From the NCBI GenBank assembly GCA_030430995.1, contig JAUIKA010000003.1, positions 1-28,729 on the forward strand: a stretch of 28,729 nucleotides of DNA, read 5' to 3'. This document shows positions 1-8,612 of this stretch, piece after piece. Each line of letters opens with the position of its first letter. Position 1 is the stretch's first letter. The notes beneath the pieces were generated by a model. That model had not been told where the DNA came from and made no database searches. It saw only the letters and a program-made list of their open reading frames with translations. The DNA comes from Alphaproteobacteria bacterium (GTDB lineage: Bacteria > Pseudomonadota > Alphaproteobacteria > Rickettsiales > Rickettsiaceae). The position numbers and the translations under genes are program-made.

Positions 1-255
1 GGATGTGCTCAATTCGGCAGTGGTTGGGTTTGGCTTGTGTACCATAGCATAGATAAAAGCCTTTCAATTAAAGCTTCGCCAAATGCACAAACACCAATTA
101 CCTCTAACCAAATACCTATATTATGCTGTGATGTTTGGGAGCATGCATATTATATAGATTATAGAAATGCTAGGTTGAAATTCTTGGAATGCTTTATTAA
201 TGACATGGTTAATTGGGAATTTGCTAGTGATAACCTTAGCCAGTTAATAAAATAA
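1..255 (+). CDS. sodB: Superoxide dismutase [Fe/Mn], C-terminal part (5' end outside window)
   Basis: The reading frame is open from base 1, so the gene begins before the window and only about 84 C-terminal residues are present. They carry the family signature: the FGSGWVW segment followed by DVWEHAYYIDYRNAR, which holds the Asp and His metal ligands of Fe/Mn superoxide dismutases. The enzyme converts superoxide to hydrogen peroxide and oxygen in the cytoplasm. The first in-frame ATG-like start in the window (position 37) lies inside the conserved fold and is not the true start. The stop is 13 bases before the murI start, so co-transcription with the following string is possible. Fe versus Mn specificity cannot be decided; FeSOD is the usual alphaproteobacterial form. 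Confidence 0.93.
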   Translation, partial: GCAQFGSGWVWLVYHSIDKSLSIKASPNAQTPITSNQIPILCCDVWEHAYYIDYRNARLKFLECFINDMVNWEFASDNLSQLIK

Positions 256-268
256 ATAAGAATAGAAA

Positions 269-994
269 TTGCTTGTTGGCATATATGACAGTGGCATAGG
301 TGGCGTGCCAGTACTCAGAAAGTTACAGGAGAAATATCCATATTTAGATTTTGTGTATTACGCAGATAATATGTATTTTCCATATGGAAATAAAACTAAT
401 GCTGAGATTAAGAGGTTAGCTTCAACTGCTATAAATAGATTAATAGATAGTTATAAAGTTAGCATGGTTATAATAGCATGCCATAGTATATGCTCTGCTA
501 TATATGCAGAGAGCTTTCAGGTTCCTATATATAGCATATCACATGGTTATATAAACTATTTATGTGAGAGTTTTAGCAAGAAAAATATAGCTATATTTTC
601 TACCCCTACTTCTGCTATTTTTCATAAAAAGGCATTGCAGGAAAGTGGTTTTATAGGAGAGGTGCATTCAGTTGAATGTTATGGGTTGGCGGAGTTAATA
701 GAGGGAGATGTAGATAAGAATGTTATAATAGAGTATTTGCAGAATATTAAAATAGCAGATTCTGTAGATATGGTTATATATGGTTGTACTCATTACCCAT
801 TATTGAGCCGTTTAATAGAGAGGGTAATTGATAGGGATATTCAATATATAGACCCTGCTGACTACATTATGCTAGATAGTGTTATGGCGTCTAGCGGTAT
901 AGGTAAAGTTATATATCATAGCACAGGTAAAGATATTGACTTTAAAAATAAATATTTAAAACAAATAGGCTTAGATGATAATTTTCACAAATAG
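269..994 (+). CDS. murI: Glutamate racemase
   Basis: Interconverts L- and D-glutamate to supply D-Glu for peptidoglycan. The N-terminus has the Asp/Glu racemase motif YDSGIGG (Asp7), followed by a DNMYFPYGNK segment typical of MurI. The second catalytic cysteine is in GCTHYPLL (Cys173). The first catalytic cysteine (Cys71) is kept, but its surroundings read ACHSIC where MurI normally has ACNTAS, so the usual Asn-Thr substrate contacts are His-Ser. The start is a TTG at 269, chosen because it puts the GIYDSGIGG strand at the proper N-terminal position; no ATG is available there. At 241 residues it is slightly short for the family. Its 3' end overlaps prs by 20 bases. Its presence suggests peptidoglycan synthesis is retained, although the altered motif leaves activity open. 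Confidence 0.87.
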   Translation: MLVGIYDSGIGGVPVLRKLQEKYPYLDFVYYADNMYFPYGNKTNAEIKRLASTAINRLIDSYKVSMVIIACHSICSAIYAESFQVPIYSISHGYINYLCESFSKKNIAIFSTPTSAIFHKKALQESGFIGEVHSVECYGLAELIEGDVDKNVIIEYLQNIKIADSVDMVIYGCTHYPLLSRLIERVIDRDIQYIDPADYIMLDSVMASSGIGKVIYHSTGKDIDFKNKYLKQIGLDDNFHK

Positions 995-1808
995 TAGCAT
1001 CCATTTAAAGAGATATTTTAATCAGATAGATGTTATAGGGTATAGCCTTGATAAATACCCTTCTGGTGAATATAAAATTGAATTTTCTGAAGAGCTTAAT
1101 AGTACATGCAATATAATATCTAGCGTGATATCTCATGATGATATAATAGAGCTTATATCTGTGGCTGATGCTGCCAAAAATTCTGGTTGCAAGAAGGTGA
1201 GGGCAATATTGCCTTATTTAATGTATTCCAGGCAGGATAAATATAGCAAATTTATAAATAGTGGATTCAATGTGATATTGGATATGCTCAGAACACGTAT
1301 AGATGAGCTATATACGCTAGATCTACATAGCAACATGTATAGTAATATAAATAATATTAGTTCTATAGATGTAGCGATTAGCGCTATAAGTGAAGTTAGC
1401 CATAATGGCATTATTGTCGCTCCAGACAGAGGGGCAGCTACCAAGGCACAAAATATAGCAAAGAAGCTCAATATGGAAGCTATCATATGTGATAAGCAAA
1501 GACTAAAAGATTCTTCTATTGTTATAAATATGCCAGATATAAAGGATAAAGATAAGAGTTATATAATCATAGATGATATTATAGATTCAGGGAGAACTTT
1601 ATATGAAGTATCTAAAGCTATGCATAATTCAGGAGTAAGTAATATAATTGCATTTTGCACTCATGGAATAATGAATCCAGGGTGTTTATATAATATATCT
1701 TATATATCTAAGTTATATATAACTAATAGCATCTTTCATAAACATCCCTTACCTGATAAAATAGTGACTTGTAATATTAGCAATGCTATTAAAGATTATT
1801 TATTATGA
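975..1808 (+). CDS. prs: Ribose-phosphate pyrophosphokinase (PRPP synthetase)
   Basis: Makes PRPP from ribose 5-phosphate and ATP for nucleotide and cofactor synthesis. Visible family motifs in order are YPSGEY (position of the usual FSDGE), PYLMYSRQDK (ATP-binding loop), LDLHS (metal and substrate His), IVAPDRGAATKA, and the PRPP-binding loop YIIIDDIIDSGRTL near residues 195-208. At 277 residues it is shorter than the usual 310-320; the missing length is spread over the protein rather than being one truncation. It overlaps murI by 20 bases and trhO by 4 (ATGA), so it lies within an operon. The divergent IDSGRT loop (usually IDTGGT) makes it an atypical member, but function is still likely. 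Confidence 0.86.
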   Translation: MIIFTNSSIHLKRYFNQIDVIGYSLDKYPSGEYKIEFSEELNSTCNIISSVISHDDIIELISVADAAKNSGCKKVRAILPYLMYSRQDKYSKFINSGFNVILDMLRTRIDELYTLDLHSNMYSNINNISSIDVAISAISEVSHNGIIVAPDRGAATKAQNIAKKLNMEAIICDKQRLKDSSIVINMPDIKDKDKSYIIIDDIIDSGRTLYEVSKAMHNSGVSNIIAFCTHGIMNPGCLYNISYISKLYITNSIFHKHPLPDKIVTCNISNAIKDYLL

Positions 1809-2518
1809 TAACAGTACTTAATTTCTATTCTTTCACAAATATAGAAAATCCTGAAATATTAATGCAGGAAATTTTAAGATATGGGAAAAGAAAGCTGATT
1901 AGAGGAAGCGTTATATTAGCATATGAAGGTTTCAATGCAGGTATCTCTGGCAGCTCAGAGGCATGCAGATTATTTTTAGCGTATATAAAGGAGATAACAA
2001 AGGCTAATGCAATTGAGTGTAAGGTTAATATTTGTGACTACCATCCCTTCAGAAAGCTAAAGATAAAGATAAAACCAGAAATAGTAACAATGAAGGTAGA
2101 TAGCTTAGATATTGCTAAAAAAGGTGTTTATATAGACTCAAATAAATGGGAGCAGCTTATAGAGGAAGACAATGTAGTGAATATAGATGTACGAAATGAC
2201 TATGAAGTAGAGGTTGGAAGCTTTAAAGGCGCATTGAACCCCCGTACCAAGAGCTTTAGTGAGTTTGCTTTATGGGTGGATAAAAACATAGGTGATCTGA
2301 AGAATAAAAGAGTTGCAATGTTTTGTACAGGTGGTATTAGATGTGAAAAGGCATCTGCCTATATGAAAACAAAAGGATGTGATGAAGTGTATCATCTTAA
2401 AGGTGGTATATTACAATATTTACAAGATACTAATAACAAGAATAAGTTGTGGCAAGGTGAATGCTTTGTATTTGATGAAAGAGAGTTAGTAACAGATAGA
2501 TTAGAACCAAAAGAATAA
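1805..2518 (+). CDS. trhO: tRNA uridine(34) hydroxylase, rhodanese-like (TrhO/YceA)
   Basis: The N-terminal part contains the YEGFNAGISG segment of the YceA/TrhO family. A rhodanese domain follows, with the catalytic loop CTGGIRCEKAS (Cys174) and the downstream HLKGGILQYL segment that is near-invariant in the family. Known members hydroxylate uridine 34 in tRNAs, a prerequisite for the 5-oxyacetyl/5-methoxy wobble modification. At 237 residues it matches the shorter alphaproteobacterial versions. It overlaps prs by 4 bases at its start and gltX by one base at its stop (TAATG). Sitting directly before a tRNA synthetase fits a translation-related role. The C-terminal extension is short and lacks an obvious zinc-binding Cys cluster. 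Confidence 0.9.
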   Translation: MITVLNFYSFTNIENPEILMQEILRYGKRKLIRGSVILAYEGFNAGISGSSEACRLFLAYIKEITKANAIECKVNICDYHPFRKLKIKIKPEIVTMKVDSLDIAKKGVYIDSNKWEQLIEEDNVVNIDVRNDYEVEVGSFKGALNPRTKSFSEFALWVDKNIGDLKNKRVAMFCTGGIRCEKASAYMKTKGCDEVYHLKGGILQYLQDTNNKNKLWQGECFVFDERELVTDRLEPKE

Positions 2519-3840
2519 TGACAACAACCAGATTTGCACCGTCTCCTACGGGGGTTTTACATATAGGTAATTTTAGAACAGCGCTAATTAACTGGCTTTT
2601 AGCTAGGCATAATTCAGGCGAGTTCATCCTCAGAATAGATGATACAGACCAGAAAAGATGTAAAGATGAATATACGCAGCATATATATGATGCATTAGAA
2701 TGGCTTGGTATTTCTTGGGAGCTAAAATTTCACCAGAAAGACAGAATTTCTAGATATGATTCAGCATTAAAACATCTGATTGATATAAAAAGGGTATATG
2801 CTTGTTATGAAACGCCAGAGGAGCTAGAAATTAAAAGAAAGACTCAGCTTAAAGCTGGCAGGCCACCTATATATGACAGAAGGTCTTTATATCTTACAGA
2901 TAAAGAAATAGCTGGGTATATAGAGCAAGGTAGGAGGCCTCATTATAGATTCAAATTAGAAGAAGGTTCTATAGCATGGAATGATAAAATAAAGAAAGAT
3001 GTAAAATTCCTTTCAGAGAATATATCAGACCCTATAATAGTACGTGGAGACAGTAGCTATACATATCTTTTATGTTCCACTGTAGATGATATAGATTATA
3101 ATATTACAGATATTGTAAGAGGTGATGACCATATAACCAATACAGCAATCCAGATACAAATCTTTCAAGCGCTTGGATGCAACGCTATTCCTAATTTTGC
3201 GCATTTGGGTCTTATTAAAAGCAAGGAAGGGAAAATATCTAAAAGAATAGGTGGTTTTGAGATAGACTACCTTAAGAGAAATGGCGTTCTTCCTATGGCT
3301 ATAAATAGTTATTGCGGAACTACTGGGCGCTCTGTAAATATGGCATTATTTGATGATATGGATGCATTAAAGAGGGAGTTTGATATTTCTTTATATACTA
3401 GCAATACAAATTACTTTCTCTTGGATGATTTATATAGCCTTAATAAGAAGCTATTACATAGACTTTCTTTCCATGAAGCGCAGAAATATGGAGCAGAAAA
3501 TGAGGATATATGGAATGTAATAAAAGGCAATATAGATAGTGTGCAGGACATAAAATTTTGGGAGGATATTATCAATATAGAAGAGCTGCCGGAAATAGAT
3601 GCTCCTGATAAAATAATTTTGCCTGCTGCTATATCTGAATTGCCACCAGAATTGAATGAGTCTTCATGGAAGCTGTGGACATCTAAAGTGATTGAGATGA
3701 CAGGTCAAAAACCAAAGGATGTATATATGGCTTTAAGGCTAGCACTTACAGGCCAGGCTAAGGGGCCAAACATGCAGGATATAATTTTACTTCTGGGGCA
3801 CAGTAAGGTCTATAATAGAATCAAAAGATTAATATTATAA
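2518..3840 (+). CDS. gltX: Glutamate--tRNA ligase
   Basis: Class I aminoacyl-tRNA synthetase that charges tRNA with glutamate in the cytoplasm. The HIGH-type motif is in FAPSPTGVLHIGN (residues 5-17) and the KMSKS-type motif is GKISKRIGG near residues 238-246. Between them are the expected GluRS elements DTD and VRGDDHITNT. The length of 440 is normal for a bacterial non-discriminating or short GluRS. Many Rickettsiales carry two gltX copies, one of which may also charge tRNA-Gln ahead of the GatCAB amidotransferase; which copy this is cannot be told here. It is the last gene of the murI-prs-trhO-gltX string, and its stop lies 6 bases from the end of the convergent orphan gene. Confidence 0.95.
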   Translation: MTTTRFAPSPTGVLHIGNFRTALINWLLARHNSGEFILRIDDTDQKRCKDEYTQHIYDALEWLGISWELKFHQKDRISRYDSALKHLIDIKRVYACYETPEELEIKRKTQLKAGRPPIYDRRSLYLTDKEIAGYIEQGRRPHYRFKLEEGSIAWNDKIKKDVKFLSENISDPIIVRGDSSYTYLLCSTVDDIDYNITDIVRGDDHITNTAIQIQIFQALGCNAIPNFAHLGLIKSKEGKISKRIGGFEIDYLKRNGVLPMAINSYCGTTGRSVNMALFDDMDALKREFDISLYTSNTNYFLLDDLYSLNKKLLHRLSFHEAQKYGAENEDIWNVIKGNIDSVQDIKFWEDIINIEELPEIDAPDKIILPAAISELPPELNESSWKLWTSKVIEMTGQKPKDVYMALRLALTGQAKGPNMQDIILLLGHSKVYNRIKRLIL

Positions 3841-3846
3841 ACTTAT

Positions 3847-4311
3847 CTAGCCATCACTACATGACATATAATTTGAGCTTAGTGCTCTACTTGTTTTTAG
3901 GGATGCTGTGTCTATTTTTGAACTAGATGAATAATATTGAGTGTTTTGGTTTTGGCTATCAATGTCAGGATTGATATATAGTATATCTTCAATCTTCTCT
4001 ATATTATTATTTGGTTGTGGAAGCTTGTTATTTCCTATGTTTAATATGATATCCATCAATTTCTTATATAGTTTCGCTAACAAATCTATAGCTTTATGGC
4101 ATGCTTTTGCCATTGCTGTTGCAATTTTGGTATTTATATTAACTCCACATTCCTCTGCTGCTCCTATACATGCAGATAATATGTTTTTTTTTGCTGATTC
4201 AAAATTCTTTGCCCTATAAGCGAGTCTATATTTTCTAAATAGTAATTCATGTGGTTTCTCAGGTTTAAAATGAGTGCTAATTCTATGGAGAGAAGTTTTA
4301 CTGATCATCAT
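3847..4311 (-). CDS. Hypothetical protein (154 aa), orphan
   Basis: I do not recognise this protein. It has no signal peptide or membrane segment. Residues 1-90 are basic and probably helical (Lys/Ala-rich stretches such as AYRAKNFESAKKN and KACHKAIDLLAKLYKKLM). The rest is an Asn/Gln/Ser-rich tail that looks disordered. It is convergent with gltX, with only 6 bases between the stops. This strand was preferred over the 92-residue reading on the other strand, whose Phe/Leu/Ser-rich composition is typical of an antisense shadow. It may be a lineage-specific or secreted protein, or a decaying fragment. That it is a real gene is a composition-based judgement only. Confidence 0.55.
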   Translation of the reverse strand: MMISKTSLHRISTHFKPEKPHELLFRKYRLAYRAKNFESAKKNILSACIGAAEECGVNINTKIATAMAKACHKAIDLLAKLYKKLMDIILNIGNNKLPQPNNNIEKIEDILYINPDIDSQNQNTQYYSSSSKIDTASLKTSRALSSNYMSCSDG

Positions 4312-4567
4312 AATGCTATACTGATATATTTGATGTCTAGAATTATACTAATAACTATCTATAAACAAGTTTTATATTTTACTACAATGGGTGATATTTA
4401 CTATGCTTATATCTACTATTACTATATTAAATTATTTGCATAAAACACTAAGGGGCTGTATAAAAGAATGAATTTAGTACTAGAAAATAACTCAGTTATG
4501 TAGAATAATTATATGGATAATAGTAACATGCAAATAATTTTAAATTAAATAACAAAAAAATAATCAG

Positions 4568-5776
4568 ATGCCGATAAAAATACTAATGCCAGCGCTTTCT
4601 CCAACTATGAAATCTGGAAATATTGCTAAATGGATAAAACAAGCAGGTGATGCAGTGGAGCCAGGGGATGTGCTGCTTGAGATAGAAACAGATAAAGCAA
4701 CAATGGAGGTAGAATCCATAGACTCTGGAGTCCTTGCTAAGGTATTAATACCAGAGGGTAGCCAGGATGTTTCTGTTAATTCTTTAATAGCGGTTCTAAA
4801 GGAAGGGGAAGAGACAGATGCAGATATAGAGCAATATATCAAAGAGCATAGAGAGCAGGGCCAAGCCTCTTCTGAGCCAGAAAAACCAGAAGAAGAGAGG
4901 CAAGTTTCTATTCAAAGCGCCCAGGTGAATACTAGTAATAATCAAGAAAGGATATTTATTTCTCCTGCTGCAAGGAAGATAGCAAAAGATAGAAATATAG
5001 ACATAAGCAGTATTTCCCCTACAGGCCCTAATGGTAGAATAATCAAGCAGGATGTTCTTAGTTATTCAGGGCCTTCTGCTAAGTCTGAAAGCGCAGAGAT
5101 AGTTATACCTATTTCACCTACTAGAAGGGTTATAGCGACTAGGCTTTCTGATTCCAAGAAGAATATACCACATTTTTATATCACAATAGACTGCATATTG
5201 GATAACATAAATGAGTTGCGCAAGAAGATTAACAATAAAGAGAAAGGAATCAAAATTTCTATAAATGACTTTATAATAAAAGCAAGCGCAGTGGCTCTGC
5301 AGGAAGTAAAGGAAATCAATTCCAGCTGGCAGGGGGGTAAGATCTTACAATATCAATCTAGCGATATATGCGTTGCTGTAGCGGCAGAGGAGGGGGTTAT
5401 AACACCTATTGTTTTTAAAGCTGAAGAAAAGAGCTTATCTGCTATATCTGCTGAGGTAAAAAATCTTGCAGCTTTAGCAAAGGAAGGGAGGCTGAAAACC
5501 CATCAATATGCAGGTGGAAGCTTCACAATTTCTAATCTTGGTATGTATGGGGTAGATAGTTTCTCTGCTATTATTAACCCTCCACAGGCTGCTATACTTG
5601 CAGTTGGCGGGGCTAAGAAATCTGTAGTGCCTAATTGTAAAGGGGAGATTGTAATTCGGGATGTGATGAGCGTTACATTATCTTGTGACCATAGAGTAGT
5701 AGATGGAGACAAAGCTGCTTTATGGCTTAGTGAATTTAAAAGATGCATAGAAAACCCTTATACTATGTTGATTTAG
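4568..5776 (+). CDS. pdhC: Pyruvate dehydrogenase E2: dihydrolipoamide acetyltransferase
   Basis: E2 core of the pyruvate dehydrogenase complex; transfers the acetyl group from lipoamide to CoA. Domains in order: an N-terminal lipoyl domain (residues 1-78) with the lipoylated lysine in ETDKATMEVE (Lys43); an acidic Glu/Gln/Ser linker (about 85-125); a peripheral E1/E3-binding domain (about 128-165) with SPAARKIAKDRNID and GPNGRIIKQDV; and the CoA-dependent acyltransferase domain (about 178-402) with the catalytic DHRVVDGD (His375, Asp379). The single lipoyl domain and 402-residue length match rickettsial PdhC. The opening PIKILMPALSPTM distinguishes it from 2-oxoglutarate E2 (SucB). It stands alone, with no E1 or E3 gene next to it in this window. 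Confidence 0.95.
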   Translation: MPIKILMPALSPTMKSGNIAKWIKQAGDAVEPGDVLLEIETDKATMEVESIDSGVLAKVLIPEGSQDVSVNSLIAVLKEGEETDADIEQYIKEHREQGQASSEPEKPEEERQVSIQSAQVNTSNNQERIFISPAARKIAKDRNIDISSISPTGPNGRIIKQDVLSYSGPSAKSESAEIVIPISPTRRVIATRLSDSKKNIPHFYITIDCILDNINELRKKINNKEKGIKISINDFIIKASAVALQEVKEINSSWQGGKILQYQSSDICVAVAAEEGVITPIVFKAEEKSLSAISAEVKNLAALAKEGRLKTHQYAGGSFTISNLGMYGVDSFSAIINPPQAAILAVGGAKKSVVPNCKGEIVIRDVMSVTLSCDHRVVDGDKAALWLSEFKRCIENPYTMLI

Positions 5777-5940
5777 ACTCTACAAGGATAGTAAAAAGTT
5801 GCATATTAGCAACAGGTGTATTAGATGTTATATGACACTGGATAATGCTAAAAATTAAGGCTCTGCAGGTGGTAGGTGGTTTGTAGTTGCTAAAAATAAT
5901 GTAATATGCCATTTTTATGCTTTTTATTTTAAAGTAGCAG

Positions 5941-5969
5941 TTGACGGGTGAATTAGCGTAATATAAAAT
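5941..5969 (+). promoter_or_regulatory. Sigma-70-type promoter of the autotransporter gene
   Basis: TTGACG at 5941-5946 and TAAAAT at 5964-5969 are separated by 17 bases, close to the -35 TTGACA and -10 TATAAT consensus at ideal spacing, and lie 31-59 bases before the start codon. A second reading, TATAAA at 5962 with a 15-base spacer, is less good. It is the clearest promoter in the window, as expected for an abundant surface protein. Confidence 0.6.
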
Positions 5970-5999
5970 GAGGCTTTAACAATTATAATAAATTAAGAT

Positions 6000-8540
6000 A
6001 TGAAAAATATGAAAAAGATGCTGATAGTTTCTTCAGCACTTATGACAGCTGCATTTGCAAGCAATGTTTATGCTTATGGTGAGTTAGATGCTAAAGCAGT
6101 CTTTGTAAAGGGTAACACAGATGGTAATACTTTTAGTATTAATAAACAAGGTGGAAAAAATAACCTAAAATTAAATTTAGAAAATTTAGGAAACAATTCA
6201 GATAGGGAGTGTAATATACATTTAGCTTATAAAAATGGTAAATTAACTTTAGAAGATTCTGGTAATAAAGCAGATGCTACAGTAGCAAGTGAGTATATGG
6301 AAAAAGAATTCAGTATGGAGTCTATTTACTCTACACTGAGACAGATATTATCCAAATCTACTGTTAGCACAAATGCAATATCTAAGGATGGAGATATAGA
6401 AATTAGCTATGATCTTACATCTGGCAGTCTTAAAGCTAAGTATAAGGGAGTAGATGGGCAATATAAAAGTGAAACAAATACTATAACAGATAAAACAGTA
6501 GTGAATGGTCAAAACATGAAAAATGTCATAGGTACAGCTGTTAATGAGGTTATTCCGGGGCTTTTTGTGGAGATAGATAGGTTAAAAGATCTTTTCCAAT
6601 TGCCTAAAAAATCCAATGTTGTAACAGTTGAAGAGAAAGAATTTGATGCTGCTGATGCCTCAAAAACTAAGTTCAAATATAAAGTAGAAGAAAAAGAAAA
6701 AGACGTTCCTGCTGAAGTAGTAAAACAAGCTTTTGTTGATGCAACAAGCTCTATTACTTCAGCTGATGACCAAGCAAAAATAGATGCTGCTGTTGATGCA
6801 GGCTATTTTAAGAATGAGGAAGAAGCTAAGAAAAAGATTAAAGATATTACAATAAAAGTTGATGGAGATAAAACAAAAGTTGCTGTTAGAGGAGAAAAAG
6901 AAAAAGATAGCATTAATAAAAAACTTGATGATCTTAAAAAGGAAGCTCAGGAAACATATGATGCTAAATTCCAATCTAAGGTTTTAGAGTTAGTAACAAA
7001 AGCTATGGAAGCTAAAGTTACAATTTCTATAGATAAGGATGGTAAAGTTACTTTGGATTTAGATGGTGAGAAGAAAGAGCTTTCAGCAGAAGAAGTAGCA
7101 AAAATATTAGGTGAAAATGCAGCTCCAGAAAAAACAAAGAAAGTTTCTTCAGAAGAGCAAGTGAAAGCTTTCAGTGATGGCAGCTATGATAAGGTTTCAG
7201 GAATGAGAGTATTGAAAGAAACTGGTAAAAACGATGAGCTTGAAATATCACTTGGTGAGAATAAAATTAAGATAGATTTAGCTGAATTTAATGCAGCTAA
7301 AGCAAGCTTAACTCAGGCAAAAATAGATGAAGGGAAAAAGGATCCAAGCAAGCTTACAAAAGTAGAAAAGCAGGCTTATGTGACCAAAGCATTAGTAGAA
7401 AACGGTATTCTTGATTGTATCAATTATGGTGATAATTCAGATACTGAAAAGGAAGATAAGAAAGATAAGGAAGCTAAAAAAGAAGCTAAAAAGCAGAAAA
7501 AAGAAGATAATGAAAACTTAAGTGAGAGGCAAGATAAAAATATAAAATTTGCTGGTATCATAGCTAACCCTGCTTCTGCTGCTTCTAATGTTACAAGTAG
7601 TACTTTTACAGATACAGTGGGGCAACGCATTTCTGAGGTAAGTCCAACTGCTGTAGCTGCTGGTGATGACCCAACAACTAAAATTGGTTTATGGGCTAAA
7701 TTGTCTGCTGGTGTTGCAAAGCAAAAGAAGATATTGGATCTTGCTCCATATCAGGTAACTAATGTTGGTTTAGCAATTGGTGCAGATTTCCAAGCGACAG
7801 AGAATGTAATATTCGGTGCTGGCCTGTTATATATAAGCCCTAATGTGAAATATACAACATCAGCTGAGTTAGATAATAAAGGCAATTCAAAATGGTTTAG
7901 GAAAGACAGCGGTAACGGTTTTGGTTTCACAGCTTATGGACTTTTTGCTATAGATCAGAATTGGTCTACAGATGCTGGACTTATGTATATGAGAACAAAT
8001 TACAAGTCTAAATATTCAGGTGATGATAAGTTAAAGTCTAAATTCCATACAGATTCTTTCTTAGTTAATGCTAATGTAAAATATGCATATTCTATAAGTG
8101 ATACTGCAAAAGTAACTCCTAAATTAGGTATGCAATATATACATTCATGCTCAAGTAAATATAAGTTAGAGTTTGAGGGTAATAAGCTTATGGATATGGA
8201 GCAAGGCAAAAGAAGCAACGATAATCTAGCTTTAGTTGTTGGTGCTGAAGTTGCTAATGTTGTAGATATGTCTTCAGGTGTAGTTGTAACACCTAATTTG
8301 CATGCTAACTTTAGTTATGATTTAATAAGTAAAATGAACAATACAAAAGCTACATTCACTAACGTTGATGATTATGCACTATCTCTCAAGTCTGGTAAGC
8401 TTGGAAAATGGGGTGTAAATATTGGTGCAGGTGCTAAGGTAGCACATGGTAATATAGATCTAGAAGGTGGAGTTGACTTCAACCTAGGTAAGAAATACCA
8501 TGCTGTTTCTAGCTCATTAAAACTAAAAGTTAATCTATAA
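6000..8540 (+). CDS. Autotransporter-like outer-membrane surface protein (846 aa)
   Basis: The N-terminus is a clear Sec signal peptide: MKNMKKM, a hydrophobic core, and a likely cut after NVYA near residue 26. Residues 27 to about 520 form a hydrophilic, very Lys/Glu/Asp-rich passenger predicted to be partly coiled coil, with an almost continuous charged KE stretch near residues 481-505. After a short linker (SSTFTDTVGQRISEV), residues about 558-846 look like an autotransporter beta domain. It opens with IGLWAKLSAGVAKQKK, then repeats alternating amphipathic strands (AIGADFQATENVIFGAGLLY and similar) and ends SSSLKLKVNL. About 290 residues suits a 12-strand barrel. The arrangement recalls rickettsial Sca proteins, but I cannot assign a Sca type. 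It is monocistronic, with a consensus-like promoter before it and a strong terminator after it. The role is unknown; adhesion or host contact is an inference from architecture. Confidence 0.85.
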   Translation: MKNMKKMLIVSSALMTAAFASNVYAYGELDAKAVFVKGNTDGNTFSINKQGGKNNLKLNLENLGNNSDRECNIHLAYKNGKLTLEDSGNKADATVASEYMEKEFSMESIYSTLRQILSKSTVSTNAISKDGDIEISYDLTSGSLKAKYKGVDGQYKSETNTITDKTVVNGQNMKNVIGTAVNEVIPGLFVEIDRLKDLFQLPKKSNVVTVEEKEFDAADASKTKFKYKVEEKEKDVPAEVVKQAFVDATSSITSADDQAKIDAAVDAGYFKNEEEAKKKIKDITIKVDGDKTKVAVRGEKEKDSINKKLDDLKKEAQETYDAKFQSKVLELVTKAMEAKVTISIDKDGKVTLDLDGEKKELSAEEVAKILGENAAPEKTKKVSSEEQVKAFSDGSYDKVSGMRVLKETGKNDELEISLGENKIKIDLAEFNAAKASLTQAKIDEGKKDPSKLTKVEKQAYVTKALVENGILDCINYGDNSDTEKEDKKDKEAKKEAKKQKKEDNENLSERQDKNIKFAGIIANPASAASNVTSSTFTDTVGQRISEVSPTAVAAGDDPTTKIGLWAKLSAGVAKQKKILDLAPYQVTNVGLAIGADFQATENVIFGAGLLYISPNVKYTTSAELDNKGNSKWFRKDSGNGFGFTAYGLFAIDQNWSTDAGLMYMRTNYKSKYSGDDKLKSKFHTDSFLVNANVKYAYSISDTAKVTPKLGMQYIHSCSSKYKLEFEGNKLMDMEQGKRSNDNLALVVGAEVANVVDMSSGVVVTPNLHANFSYDLISKMNNTKATFTNVDDYALSLKSGKLGKWGVNIGAGAKVAHGNIDLEGGVDFNLGKKYHAVSSSLKLKVNL

Positions 8541-8575
8541 TAGTTTAATTATAGTATCTATAAATTATTTAGTTG

Positions 8576-8612
8576 CGGGTGTAAGGCTTTTTGAGCTTTG
8601 CGCCCGTTTTTT
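8576..8612 (+). terminator. Rho-independent terminator after the autotransporter gene
   Basis: The 12-base arms CGGGTGTAAGGC (8576-8587) and GCTTTGCGCCCG (8595-8606) pair fully, counting three G-U pairs, around a 7-base loop and are followed by six T residues. It starts 35 bases after the stop codon. It is strikingly GC-rich for this region. Its T-run coincides with the truncated end of an IS630 transposase fragment on the other strand. Confidence 0.9.

Noticed and set aside
3941..4219. 92-residue plus-strand reading opposite the orphan gene at 3847-4311
   Set aside because: Phe/Leu/Ser-rich antisense composition, no motif, and it lies wholly within a more plausible minus-strand gene.
4249..4443. 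64-residue plus-strand reading
   Set aside because: Tyr/Ile-rich translation of AT-rich spacer with no family features.
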